Positions 1 through 9,483 of a DNA stretch of 64,000 nt are shown piece by piece. Each line of letters starts with the position of its first letter. Position 1 is the first letter of the stretch. A program made the position numbers and the translations under genes. Source of the stretch: Parietichytrium sp. I65-24A (lineage: Eukaryota; Sar; Bigyra; Thraustochytrida; Thraustochytriidae); contig BLSF01000068.1 in NCBI GenBank assembly GCA_012862575.1, forward strand, positions 62,001 to 126,000. Direction: 5' to 3'. The notes under the pieces were generated by a model. The model saw only the letters and a list, made by a program, of their open reading frames with translations, did not search any database and was not told the origin of the DNA.

Positions 1-1
1 A

Positions 2-1333
2 CCTGCGCCAGGTCAGGACTATCTTCTTGAACTCATGAAGGATTTTCTGGGGCGGGATGGGATCTTTGTGATCCGCCATGGCAAGGGAATCAGCAGTGAT
101 CTCGACGCTGCTCACAAAATCTGGTTCGACCAACGCAAAACTGCGTCCAAAATCTTTACAAAGAACACGTTTGCCTCGTTGATGCTCGATACGTTCAACC
201 AAAAGGGCGCGATCCTCAAGGAGACGCTTTTGAAAAGTCGTGGTGTGCCGGTGGACATGCAACAGTCGTTCTTTCGCTTTACCTTTGACAGCGTTCAGCA
301 AATCTTCTTTGGCCGTGATATCGACACAGTGAGTGGTCGGGACAGCGACACGTATGCCCAGGCTTACGATCAGGCACACCGAGCAATGGTGGACATCTAC
401 TTGTCGTACTCTCCGTTCCACATTGCAAGTCAGATGTACTTGCCGTTCCCGCTCGGAACGCTTGGGACGGAATCCTCTGGCTGGAGTTTGCTCATGGAAG
501 TTGTACGCCGTTTCTCGTCATCGGGCCGGCAATTCGCACACTATTGCAAAGTCTTGAACAAGGGCACTTTCGAGCTCATTCGCGCCTCGCGCGCCGATCC
601 CAACCTCTCAAAGCGCCGAGACCTGCTCGCCAATTTCCTCAATTCTGGCGCTGACTATTCGGATGACTTCATCCGTGATATTGTGCTGAATTTTATAATT
701 GCCGGCAGAGACACCACGGCATGCACTCTCTCCTGGTTGTTTTACAACCTCGCTTGTCACCAAAGTATTCAGGACAAAGTGGCGGAGGAAGCCGACAGGG
801 TTCTCTCGGGCTGCGCTCCAGGCTACGAGAACGTAAATGAGATGATCTACCTGACTGCTTGCATCTATGAGACCATGCGCTTGAACCCCCCAGTGCCAGA
901 AGACTTCAAATTTGCCACTCGTGACTCCGTGTTTCCAGATGGTACTAGAGTACCGAAAGGGGCGAAGGTGACATTTCACAACTACTCTTTGGGCAGGAAC
1001 CCGGCTTTGTACCCAGACCCAATGGCTTTCAAGCCAGAGAGGTGGATCGACAGCGATGGGAGCCTAAAGGAGCTGGACCCATACTACTCACCCATCTTTC
1101 AAGCTGGGCAGCGCGAGTGTTTGGGAAAGAATATGGCACTTCTCGAGATCAAGTCTCTTGCATCTCAGCTTCTCGCTCGTTCTGGAAACCTTCCCGGACT
1201 TCGCTTCCGCATCTCGGACCAGGAGCGCGAAAATGTGACCTGGGCTCTCATGATCACCCAGTCTATCTCTAATTCCAAGGCCAGAGACTCGCACAACCTC
1301 TGGCTAACTGTGGAACCGCGCACTGTCCCATAA
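2..1333 (+). CDS. Cytochrome P450, CYP86/CYP94-like (5' truncated by window edge)
   Basis: Haem-thiolate monooxygenase of the CYP86 clan; relatives hydroxylate fatty acids at the omega end on the ER membrane. The frame is open from base 2 and residues before the first ATG (35) read like the family's N-terminal third, so the start and membrane anchor lie outside the window. Counting from the ATG at 35: the I-helix motif AGRDTTA is at 223-229, the K-helix ExxR is E279-R282, the PERW motif is near 334-337, and the haem loop FxxGxRxCxG runs 355-364 with ligand Cys362. All catalytic signatures are intact, so the enzyme should be active. The substrate is inference: AGRDTTA is characteristic of CYP86/94/704 fatty-acid hydroxylases, but protist members of this clan have diverged. 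No intron is seen in this part. Confidence 0.9.
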   Translation, partial: PAPGQDYLLELMKDFLGRDGIFVIRHGKGISSDLDAAHKIWFDQRKTASKIFTKNTFASLMLDTFNQKGAILKETLLKSRGVPVDMQQSFFRFTFDSVQQIFFGRDIDTVSGRDSDTYAQAYDQAHRAMVDIYLSYSPFHIASQMYLPFPLGTLGTESSGWSLLMEVVRRFSSSGRQFAHYCKVLNKGTFELIRASRADPNLSKRRDLLANFLNSGADYSDDFIRDIVLNFIIAGRDTTACTLSWLFYNLACHQSIQDKVAEEADRVLSGCAPGYENVNEMIYLTACIYETMRLNPPVPEDFKFATRDSVFPDGTRVPKGAKVTFHNYSLGRNPALYPDPMAFKPERWIDSDGSLKELDPYYSPIFQAGQRECLGKNMALLEIKSLASQLLARSGNLPGLRFRISDQERENVTWALMITQSISNSKARDSHNLWLTVEPRTVP

Positions 1334-2298
1334 ACCTTCATTCTACGGTCATTTTAAAATTAGCAAATCTATTTTCCGCCGTTTCCGCGTGCATCTTGCG
1401 ACTTGCGTTCGCCGAACGGACATTCTAGCTAGGCACGAGCAAAGCAGTTGCACTGTCATCCGTCCAAGAGCTCCAAACGAGACCCTCCAAAGGCCGTTTC
1501 CAGAACTCCTCGCCGTCCCGAAGAGACACTTGTAATGACAGTGAGTACTCATACTTGCTTCTTCGTCAATGATCATCCTCCAAATTCCACAAACCATGGT
1601 GATGAAACGCGACACAACGGGAACGAACCAACGCGCCTCGATCTTCAACCTCAACATTCTGTGCCAAGTTTAATGGACGTTTCGGGAGGCCATGAAATGT
1701 GACAGCACTAACTTCCAACACTCTCCAGAGACATCAACAGGGTCCCGGGTAATACTGTTATCAGTAACCGCGAGCTGCTAGAGAGAAACTTTTTCTCTCT
1801 CATTCTCTCTCTCTCCAACTACTGCAACTCGTTCAACTCATTCACAATGTCAATCAATGAACTAACTTGTTCATCAATGAATGAAGGAAACTACGAGCTA
1901 CAACCGCCAACCGCGGTGGATGGACGAAACACAAACAACAATTTTGCTTTCAGGTCGCCACAGTCGCCACCCAGCGCTTCATCGGCGTAGCAAACAGGCA
2001 AACAGGCAAACAGGATAACAGGCAAACAGGCAAACAGGCGGCCCATCGGTTGAGAGAAGTAGTAACACTCGCGCCATCGTCTGACTCGCGGACGCTGGCG
2101 CAGTTTTTGGAAGTTCAAGTACGTGTCGTGGGCTTCGGAAAGACTGCAGCTGCGCGGCGACGGGTTATGCGAAAAGTGTTGGGCAGGGTTGGGGGTGAGA
2201 GGTTGACTGTTTGTGTAGAACGCAGCGCGCCGGAGCGGACGGTGGTTGGGGGCTGAGCGCCAAAACTGAAAAGCGGCGAGTGTTACGAAGGAGGAGGT
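1334..2298. other. Intergenic region, no gene seen
   Basis: About 1 kb between two same-strand genes. It contains a CT-rich tract (about 1790-1816) and a short tandem repeat of an 8-base unit AAACAGGC (about 1993-2040). Only short frames without recognisable protein features occur. The 3' half, GC-rich with repeated CGCG, is probably promoter and 5' UTR of the gene starting at 2299. Confidence 0.5.
1993..2040. repeat. Short tandem repeat, unit AAACAGGC
   Basis: Five to six tandem copies of an 8-base unit (AAACAGGC, one copy altered to GATAACAGGC), about 260 bases upstream of the BTB-protein gene. Simple repeat; no further function visible. Confidence 0.75.
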
Positions 2299-3516
2299 AT
2301 GAGTCGGAGGTGGAAGTATCGCTTCTATGACGACCTCGATGGGGCGGCAGTGGATGATGACCTGGACGAAGAGGACCTCTCCGAGCTCGATGAGAAGATG
2401 AAAAATCTGAAAACATCACTTTCGGGAAATTACGCTGCAGACGCCAGAGAGCTGCGACGCGGGAGAAGGCTGTATTGGGATCTGTATGAAGCTGATGGTC
2501 GCCGAAAGCTGCATGCTGATCCAGGTGACATTCGGGATCCGGACGCTAGCCTAGCAAGGGCGCTAGGCGCCCGCGGCGAGGAAGCGTCTCACAAGAAAGC
2601 CGAGCAGCGTAGAATCCAGTTGAGCCGTGTTGCGCAGCGATTGCAGTTAGAACGTCAAGATCTAGAGTCCAAAGTGGGCGAAACTCGCAGAGAATTCGGA
2701 AAGTTGGCGCGGCGCAAAATCGTACTGGAGGAGGAGTGGAAGAAGCTGCGTGCATCACGTAGCGAGTTGGAGGAGGATAAGAAGAGATTCAAGTGCGCAC
2801 GCCGTTCGCCATGGTTTCAGAGCAATGTTTTGCCCACAAGCGATATGCGAAGGGTTCGGATTAATGTTGGAGGGCAACTATTTGAAACTAGCGAGCGAGT
2901 CTTAAAGCGCGATCCGGGCTCGCTCCTTGCGGCCCTGGTGCAGGCGGATAGCCCTCTGAAACCTGACGAAAAAGGTTGCTACATACTAGACCGCGACTGG
3001 TATTTATTTCGCCTGATTCTCACCTTCCTTCGGGACGGAGTGCTTCCCGATATGACCAGCGCCTCCGGCGAGCAGCTGCTTGGAAACTTGTACAAAGAAG
3101 CAGAGTTCTACAATCTCGAGACCCTGCGCTGTGCAATACGAGAGTATCTTGACCCGTACCAAATCGTTGAGAAATCTGCCGCGGTCCCGTTATCTCGGCT
3201 ACATAAACTAGAGGCCAAGATGCTGCAGAGCTTAAAGCTCGGCCTCGACGACCTGCACGGAGACGTTTTGGACGATGACGGCTTCAAGTACAGCCCGCCG
3301 GCAAAAGCCAAAACAGAATCAAAGAAGGAGGATCGCATGGAGTGGTGGACTAAGGCTAGATACAACGGCAAGGACTATTCTTTAAAACCTGAGACCGTCA
3401 ACGATTTGCCAAAAAAATGGAAGAAGAAAGGCTCCGCCTCGACCTACTCAAAACCTGTCGACGAACCGAAACTCTCCTCTACGTGGAAGCGTATCTATGA
3501 TCTCGATAGCCCTTAA
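2299..3516 (+). CDS. BTB/T1 (KCTD-type) domain protein with N-terminal coiled coil
   Basis: 405 residues, ATG start right after a purine-rich GAAGGAGGAGGT context. Residues 1-35 are very acidic, 95-165 are charged and heptad-like (coiled coil), and 184-285 form a potassium-channel tetramerisation-type BTB (T1) domain: it opens with R-I-N-V-G-G-Q-x-F-E-T, has D-R-D-x-x-x-F-x-x-I-L-x-F-L-R-D-G in the centre and ends E-A-x-F-Y-x-L. No transmembrane segment follows, so this is a KCTD-like soluble protein and not a Kv channel. Family members form oligomers and often act as cullin-3 adaptors; that role here is inference. The last 100 residues are Lys-rich and contain a conserved-looking W-W-x-K-A-R-Y-N-G-K-D-Y stretch I do not recognise. 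Confidence 0.85.
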   Translation: MSRRWKYRFYDDLDGAAVDDDLDEEDLSELDEKMKNLKTSLSGNYAADARELRRGRRLYWDLYEADGRRKLHADPGDIRDPDASLARALGARGEEASHKKAEQRRIQLSRVAQRLQLERQDLESKVGETRREFGKLARRKIVLEEEWKKLRASRSELEEDKKRFKCARRSPWFQSNVLPTSDMRRVRINVGGQLFETSERVLKRDPGSLLAALVQADSPLKPDEKGCYILDRDWYLFRLILTFLRDGVLPDMTSASGEQLLGNLYKEAEFYNLETLRCAIREYLDPYQIVEKSAAVPLSRLHKLEAKMLQSLKLGLDDLHGDVLDDDGFKYSPPAKAKTESKKEDRMEWWTKARYNGKDYSLKPETVNDLPKKWKKKGSASTYSKPVDEPKLSSTWKRIYDLDSP

Positions 3517-4060
3517 AAAGAGAATCCATCTTTGTGATTACAGCCGCGCTTTTCTCTTCTTTGCCATGCTTGGTCCACGGACCAAACGAAATCGCCACCT
3601 CGCCTCCTTCCAAATTCCACATTACATGGCATCTCAATGAACATATCTCGCAATCTACTCAATCTACATCTCAAACAAGCTCTGGCAACTAACCAGCCTC
3701 ATTGCCCATTCTTACAGCACACCCACCCCCCGTCTTTCCAGCTCTTACTTCCCTGGTACTCAGTACTCCATGCCCGGCACTCCCATCCTTACCCACTACA
3801 ATCCATACCAAAAACCAAACAGACCATACAGCGTAAGTCATCCCCTCAAGAACTTAGGCGTCCCCCACACCTGACGCGGACGCCGACGGCCCACTACAGC
3901 GCAAGGCTGCGGTCCGATCATCTGTAACTGGTTGCGCGGCACTTTGGCGGGGGAGAGAATTGGTGCACAGAGTCTCGTGGCATCTGTGTGCGTCGCAAGG
4001 TTGGATCCTTGCGAGTAGTTACTCTCCATACTTACCAGCACATAAACCCGTGCAAACATA

Positions 4061-4084
4061 CATACGTACGTACGTACGCACGCG
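4061..4084. repeat. (ACGT)n / TACG tract
   Basis: Alternating purine-pyrimidine run of TACG units grading into ACGCACGCGC. Part of the TACG-rich element class seen upstream of several genes in the window. Confidence 0.7.
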
Positions 4085-4223
4085 CATAAGGCAGTTGTAT
4101 GAAATTAGCGCCGAAGGGTGCTTGAGCACTGACTATCGCACGATCGATCGGACGCGGTGTCATACATGTGGGACACGCGTGCACGCGCAGCGCTCGACAG
4201 ACCCACTCAGCAACGCACACAAG

Positions 4224-4257
4224 TCAGTCATTCAGTCAGTCAGTCAGTCAGTCAGTG
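4224..4257. repeat. (CAGT)n microsatellite
   Basis: Eight or so tandem copies of the tetranucleotide CAGT, about 350 bases before the likely start of the membrane-protein gene. Confidence 0.85.
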
Positions 4258-4603
4258 ACTGATCGGCTCTCGCAACCGCAATTCGCGACAGTTTGAGTCT
4301 TTAACCGTCTGTTCCTTCTATTCCAGTATCTTTGGTCTCTCCGAGTCCGAAAGGGTCCAGGTGAGGTCTTCAGCTAGCTATAGACCACCGCCCTCTCTGC
4401 GTTGAACAGAAAGTAGGAAGAGCGTGAGAGCGGGCTCTCCGTGCAGCGGCAGGGCCCGCGAGAGGATAGCTTCGCCACTGTTGCTGTCTTCTTGTGTTTG
4501 TTTCCCTCTCTTCTCAGAGTCCAAGTGGCCCACGAGAGGAGGAGAAGTAGAATCGCAAAAGACGGGCACAGAAGTAAGGTTTTTGGGTTATTCTAGTCAA
4601 CAG

Positions 4604-6238
4604 ATGGGCGAAGAGAAATTAAGGCCGTACTCCGAGCTAGTGGCGCCAGTCGTGGCCATGGGGGAGTCTCGAAAAGAGGAGGACGAAGGCGACGGCGAAG
4701 AGTTGCTGGACCCGGAGCTGATCGTTTTCGAGCAGGAAAGCCTTTCATCTCAGTCATCCACGCCGAATTCGTCGCCGCCGTCTACACCAGTCTCTTCTCC
4801 GCGCAACATGTTTAGTGGTGCTCATGGGATGAGCGAATTTCCGGCGCACCATGGCTTTCATCACCAGCAGCAGCAGCAGCAGCAGCATCAACAACATGTC
4901 CCATTCGGGCAGCAGGTGGAGCAGCGGCGACCTGTTGGCGAAAAAGTGGCCGAGGTGGTGGATGATATCTGGGAGCGTCATACGGATCCGCTCGAAATGG
5001 ACGGAGGTGTCGATGGGAATGCACTGAAGCCGCAGATCGGGCTTGGGAAGCGACGAACAAAGCCGCTTCGCATCAGAGAGAAGGACGACCGAGAGCGGAA
5101 AAAAGGGCCTCGCAAGCACAGATCCGCCCCTCCCTCCCCGGAGGGTTCTGAAGACTCAAAATTGAAACTTCTCGAGATGCTAGGCTTTCATCCCGCTCCG
5201 GACGCGGTAGGGGAAGTAGGTGTCTTTGATGTCGTTTGGGGCAATTTCTGGACCAAGTTGGAGTGGAATATGCTAAAAGAAGAGGCGAAAACGGAAATCA
5301 TGCAGCTCAACGAAGAGCAGCTTCTCCGCATCTTGCAAGCGCTTCCTCTCTCTAGCCGAGCGGAGATGGAGCAAGGGCTTCCCAGCGAGGAAACCGTCAA
5401 CAAGGTTCAGGCACAATTTCTGATGGTGTTGCAGGACGACTTGATGAAAGAATTCCGGGTCCCCTCGGTTGGGTCAGCAGAGACGATGACTGGCGCTTAT
5501 AAGCACGCCTTTATATTTTTCAAACAACCCACACTGGCTGAGCTCGTTGTAGCCTATGCCCTGCGCTGGAACCTGGCGATTGCCTCTCAGTATATTAGCG
5601 CAACGAAGATGACGCGAGACCTTGTCTTATTTTATGCATGGAGCAACTTGGACACTGGGTCTTTCTGGATTTCCACTTTGGCCTGCCTCGTGTTCACGAT
5701 CCTAGTCAGCCTTTTTATTTCCGTCTTGGTGTACCGCGGAAGGCTTTCGCACACTCTGTTCCATCGCCTCTTGCCAACCTGGTTTGGGAAAGATCCGAGA
5801 TTTCTGGGAACGTGGAGAAGACGGTTTTTGACCACTGCGTTGCTTGTAATGTGGACGCAAGAGTCGCCGTTATTTCCAGAGATCTTTGGCGTTCTCGTTC
5901 TCTTTTCTGTGTGCAGCTTCCTGGATCACCCTCCTCCCCAATTTGTGGCGCGAAAAGCCCCGAGCTCATTGGCTTCAGGAAGCAAGGTGCTGGATGTAGC
6001 TTGTACGTGTTGCCTGCTGTTTTACTCGCTGTCTTCTGTATGGCGCGTTCTCTTCCTTGCCTACGCTGTTTATCCGGAGATGTCACTGCTACTCATACAG
6101 CTTGCAATTTCAATCGCAGCACGGGTTCTCCGCCCCGACCGCCCAGGTCAAAATAACAGAGAAAATGGCAACGAGGATCCTGCGCCACAAGAGAATGAGA
6201 AGTCCCCTCTCGTGAAAGAACAGACACCTGTTTCATGA
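4604..6238 (+). CDS. Unknown multi-span membrane protein with polyQ N-terminus
   Basis: The frame is open further upstream but begins there with GTG; the first ATG is at 4604, giving 544 residues. N-terminal half: acidic patch, Ser/Pro-rich stretch, a His/Gln run around residues 86-98 encoded by CAG repeats, then basic K/R clusters (about 150-180) that could be a nuclear or membrane-proximal signal. The centre (about 190-310) looks folded and helical. The C-terminal half has about five hydrophobic segments (roughly 350-378, 405-440 and 460-510), ending in a hydrophilic tail. I do not recognise the family. The arrangement, a disordered cytosolic head and a compact helical membrane bundle, resembles reticulon/PRAF-type ER-shaping proteins only in outline; that is inference. 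Converges with the carrier gene 385 bases downstream. Confidence 0.7.
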   Translation: MGEEKLRPYSELVAPVVAMGESRKEEDEGDGEELLDPELIVFEQESLSSQSSTPNSSPPSTPVSSPRNMFSGAHGMSEFPAHHGFHHQQQQQQQHQQHVPFGQQVEQRRPVGEKVAEVVDDIWERHTDPLEMDGGVDGNALKPQIGLGKRRTKPLRIREKDDRERKKGPRKHRSAPPSPEGSEDSKLKLLEMLGFHPAPDAVGEVGVFDVVWGNFWTKLEWNMLKEEAKTEIMQLNEEQLLRILQALPLSSRAEMEQGLPSEETVNKVQAQFLMVLQDDLMKEFRVPSVGSAETMTGAYKHAFIFFKQPTLAELVVAYALRWNLAIASQYISATKMTRDLVLFYAWSNLDTGSFWISTLACLVFTILVSLFISVLVYRGRLSHTLFHRLLPTWFGKDPRFLGTWRRRFLTTALLVMWTQESPLFPEIFGVLVLFSVCSFLDHPPPQFVARKAPSSLASGSKVLDVACTCCLLFYSLSSVWRVLFLAYAVYPEMSLLLIQLAISIAARVLRPDRPGQNNRENGNEDPAPQENEKSPLVKEQTPVS

Positions 6239-6623
6239 ACTTCTTTCGTGTTTTGCTGTCTAACTTGTCGCCGTCCTTGACACCGACCCTGCTCATGCGC
6301 ATTTGTTTTGTCGCGCTCGCCCTCCTGCACAGCTTGATTCCAAGTGCCGTTTTCCATATGTCTGCTTCATACTTTATATTCATTTAGCTAGCTCTCTAGA
6401 TTTGTCAACCTACGTAGACTTGAACTGCAATGCCGGTCATTCCCTTTCGCCTATTTGTTCTGAAGAAATTTCCAAACACAAGGGAAAAAATTTATATTTC
6501 GTTTGAAAAAAATTTCATGGTTGCTTGAAAATCTGTAGAATTTCAGGCAAAAACGAAAACTGTGCAAGCAATGTGTATACACGACCAAAAGTTGAGGCAG
6601 CGAGAAGGGCTGGTACCAGTTTC
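6239..6623. other. Convergent 3' spacer
   Basis: 385 bases between two converging genes, AT-rich around 6480-6530. Holds 3' UTRs only; no gene seen. Confidence 0.5.
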
Positions 6624-7847
6624 TCAAGACGCCTCCAGTTTGGACAACCATGTCAGATGAGAGTAAAGCAATTCAAAAGTAGTGAAGGTCACTGCGCACG
6701 CCGGAGTGACGCGCAAGAGCTGCGTTCCAAGGCCTTGGTACAAACCCAAAAAGCCTTCTCGCTCAAAAATAAGAGCAATCATACGAAAGACATCAATCCG
6801 GAGTATTGGATAACTCGCCGCCTTTGGATGTGGCTGGACTGGCTGTTTTTCTATGTGTAATCGCGCCCGCGCGATGTCATGAGGATAAGTAAGAATTGTC
6901 GCCACAATTTTGGATACCGCTGAAGAGAAGATCAAGACTCTGATGCGATGCCAGTCCGTACTATCCCGGGATCTAATCTCGAGATGAACGTTTGCATCTT
7001 CGTCGTCAAATACGTCTTCAATATCGGGCTCGTTTCCCTTCAAAGCAAAGTAACCCTTGAGGTGCTCGTAGAGCGGAAATTGTATAGCCACGTGGGAAAG
7101 GCCCAACAAGCTTGCTACTCAGTTGATTGAAAAAAATAAAAAATTGGAGACGCGCTTCAGTATCCTCGCACACACGTGCATGCATTCGCAGTCCGTAGAA
7201 ATGAAAATGCGCAAAAACTCACCTCCAAGGCCCTTATAAAAAGCTCGCGGCCCTTCGTTTCGATATATCTTCGCAAAGGCGTCCCATGTGTTCTTATACT
7301 CGGGTGCGCGAGACACGTGTTCTTGCACTTGCAGTCGAGTGCGCACAACCCAAAAAGGATTGGTGATAATATTCGTACCTGTTCCAGCAACAAGGGCGCT
7401 GAACACTGTGCATGGGATGGCATTTGCGGTCCCATATCTCTGCAGCGTTTCCTCCTTCAAATACCCATAAAACGTGAAATAAGAGCTCCACGAGGGCACA
7501 TAGCCAAGGAGTGTCGGCGGCAACCCGCGGAAGAAACCACGCATACCTTCCCTAGCGTAAATAAACCGAAGGGACTCCAGCGTGCCACGGTATTCTCCCC
7601 GGCCCCCTGTGGCGGCACCTTGTACTTGAATTCTGGCTTTAACAACATCCAGCGGAGCCACTAGCAGGGCGCATGCGATACCGCTCAATGCACCAGCAAT
7701 GGCAGAGTTGATACGTTCTCCACCGCGCCAAGAACTATCATGCCTCGACCTCCGCCTTTTCAGCATGAACGGCGCAGCTTGCATTACATCATGAGGCCTC
7801 TCGCTGTCCCCGCGCACCGGAGGCTTCACCTCAGAACTCAAACTCAT
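6624..7847 (-). CDS. Mitochondrial carrier family protein (SLC25, NAD/folate/pyrimidine-nucleotide type), two exons
   Basis: Exon 1 is 7847-7223 and exon 2 is 7117-6624, separated by a 105-nt intron (7222-7118) with GTGAGT donor and CTGAG acceptor; joining keeps frame (phase 1) and restores the G-L-G-V-A-S-L-L-G-L-S-H-V-A-I-Q-F-P helix that either piece alone lacks. Product about 372 residues, with three repeats of the carrier fold. Signatures: repeat 1 P-L-D-V-V-K-A-R, repeat 2 N-P-F-W-V-V-R-T-R, repeat 3 Y-P-H-D-I-A-R-A-R. The Trp in the second signature (P-F/L-W) is typical of the subgroup carrying NAD+, FAD, folate or pyrimidine nucleotides (yeast Yia6/Rim2/Flx1, human SLC25A32/33/36). 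Expected in the inner mitochondrial membrane; exact substrate unknown. An acidic insert lies between repeats 2 and 3. Confidence 0.88.
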
Positions 7848-9483
7848 GGGCGCCAGTCTCAATCAGAATCACAGCGTGTGCAGATCCCTGCCTCCAACAA
7901 ATCTCGACAGAAGTTTAACCTGCTCTCACCGACCCGGCCAAACCCTGAACGCAGGCCGGTTATGAGCTCGCAGACGTTGAGCTCTTCCTGAAACGCGAAA
8001 TTTCCAAGTCGTTAGCACCTTCCACTCCTTGCATAACTCAGATTCCGGGGCTAGATCCACTGCTCCTCGCGGCACCTGTAATGTGCAGTACGTCTGCGAG
8101 GTCGGCCGGCCAAACTCTACCAACAGAACTTTCGTATTCTCCCCCCAAGCCGCACGACAGATTTCCCCTAACCTTGAGAGCCCGAGGTACTTTCGAACAA
8201 CCCTGTCCCACTGTCCCACTGCCCCACAGCACGATATGGGCTAGACGATGCACACCCTTTCGCCCGCGGTACTCACAGTCAAGTCCGTACGTACAGCTAA
8301 TTCCCCACTGGCTCGCACCGATCGCCCTTTTCCCTCCGTCAACGTCGAAAGAAACTTGACATCTTCGTTCAACTCTGTCTCTCATCAACACTGCGCACAT
8401 GTGCAACTAAAAATAACTAAGACCAGCTAATATCCGACGGCAAAGCACTCTGGTTCTCATAACGCAGTCCTTTATGTGACGTAGGTTGATCGCTTGGACC
8501 AGGGAATTTTCCGTCATTTCCCGTCTCGCTGGCCCCAACCAGGGACGCACACTCGGAGCCAGTAACGAAAGGGCTTCAGTGACGCGTGTGAGTTGTCCGG
8601 TGAAGGCACTCTTGACACTCTTAAAACTAGCTAATAATAGGCAGTTCGCGTAAGATTCGAGCCCCCAAGTCACAAAGTTGTAAATTTTACGAAAGTGACT
8701 GTTAGAAAGGTTCAAGTTTTTGCACGTGAGTTTTCGTGAACATTTCTTTCATTGAACAAATCAATCAATTGAACAATGAAAGTGAACATGAACATGAACA
8801 TGAACAGCTTCAATTGTCCAATGAAAGAGCAATTGAAACCAATCAATAGATAGATTGGTTGATTGAAAGGAGGAACGAACGAAAGTATTACAATTCATTG
8901 GAGTTTGGAGAGAGTCTTTCGTCAAAGCAACTCAGTTCTGGCAGATCTGGCAAATCTGGCAGCGCATATCGCGGGCAAGTCGAGGTCATTCGCTTTCTTC
9001 TCCCCTTCTGTCGCGTTTGCATTGCGCTGTGTAGTTTCGTGTAGTTTCGTGTCGTGCCGTGCCCTGAAGAGGCGACAGGGTGACCTCGTACTCCGTGAGG
9101 TAGGTCAAGCCAGGTCAGGTCAGTTCAAGCCATCCGATGCACGACAAAGTGCCAATATAGGCAAACAGATTTGACCCAGCAGCCAAGCTCGCAGCGCCAA
9201 GAGCGTCTCCACGGGTCCCCGAACGGCGGAGCGAGAGGCTGATTGCTGAGGTGGCGAAGTTTGTCACGTGTCGGCCACCAGAGCCCGCGCAGTCGGTGCC
9301 GGCGCCAGCAAGCCGAGGCAGGACTCCTCGAGAGAGTTGGCTGCACGGCCGGCGCGAAAGAGCGGTAGCAAGTTGTTTCTATGCGAAAGGCCTGATTCCT
9401 CGACGCGGGCCAAGAGGTTGCAGCTCTTCCCTGGAAAGAAGGTAAGCGTGTCAGAAACTCCGAGTCCATGCAGGTGAAAGAGG
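7848..9483. other. Intergenic region between divergent genes
   Basis: 1.6 kb without a convincing gene. Notable: TACG-containing stretch near 8273-8300; AT-rich block 8740-8880 rich in GAACAT and CAAT/ATTG words, including an 8-bp inverted repeat (AACCAATC / GATTGGTT, about 8836-8860); and two tandem copies of GTAGTTTCGT near 9030. Likely contains both promoters and 5' UTRs. Confidence 0.45.

Larger units (their letters stand above)
3517..4603. other. Intergenic region with simple repeats
   Basis: No supported gene. A frame open from 4424 starts with GTG, so it is treated as leader. The region holds an alternating (ACGT)n tract at about 4061-4084 and a (CAGT)n tract at about 4224-4257, followed by a CT-rich probable 5' UTR of the membrane-protein gene. 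Confidence 0.5.

Noticed and set aside
4574-4603. GTAAGG...CAACAG looking like a 30-nt intron before the membrane-protein ATG
   Set aside because: Far shorter than the other introns here (68-105 nt) and too short for spliceosomal removal in nearly all eukaryotes.
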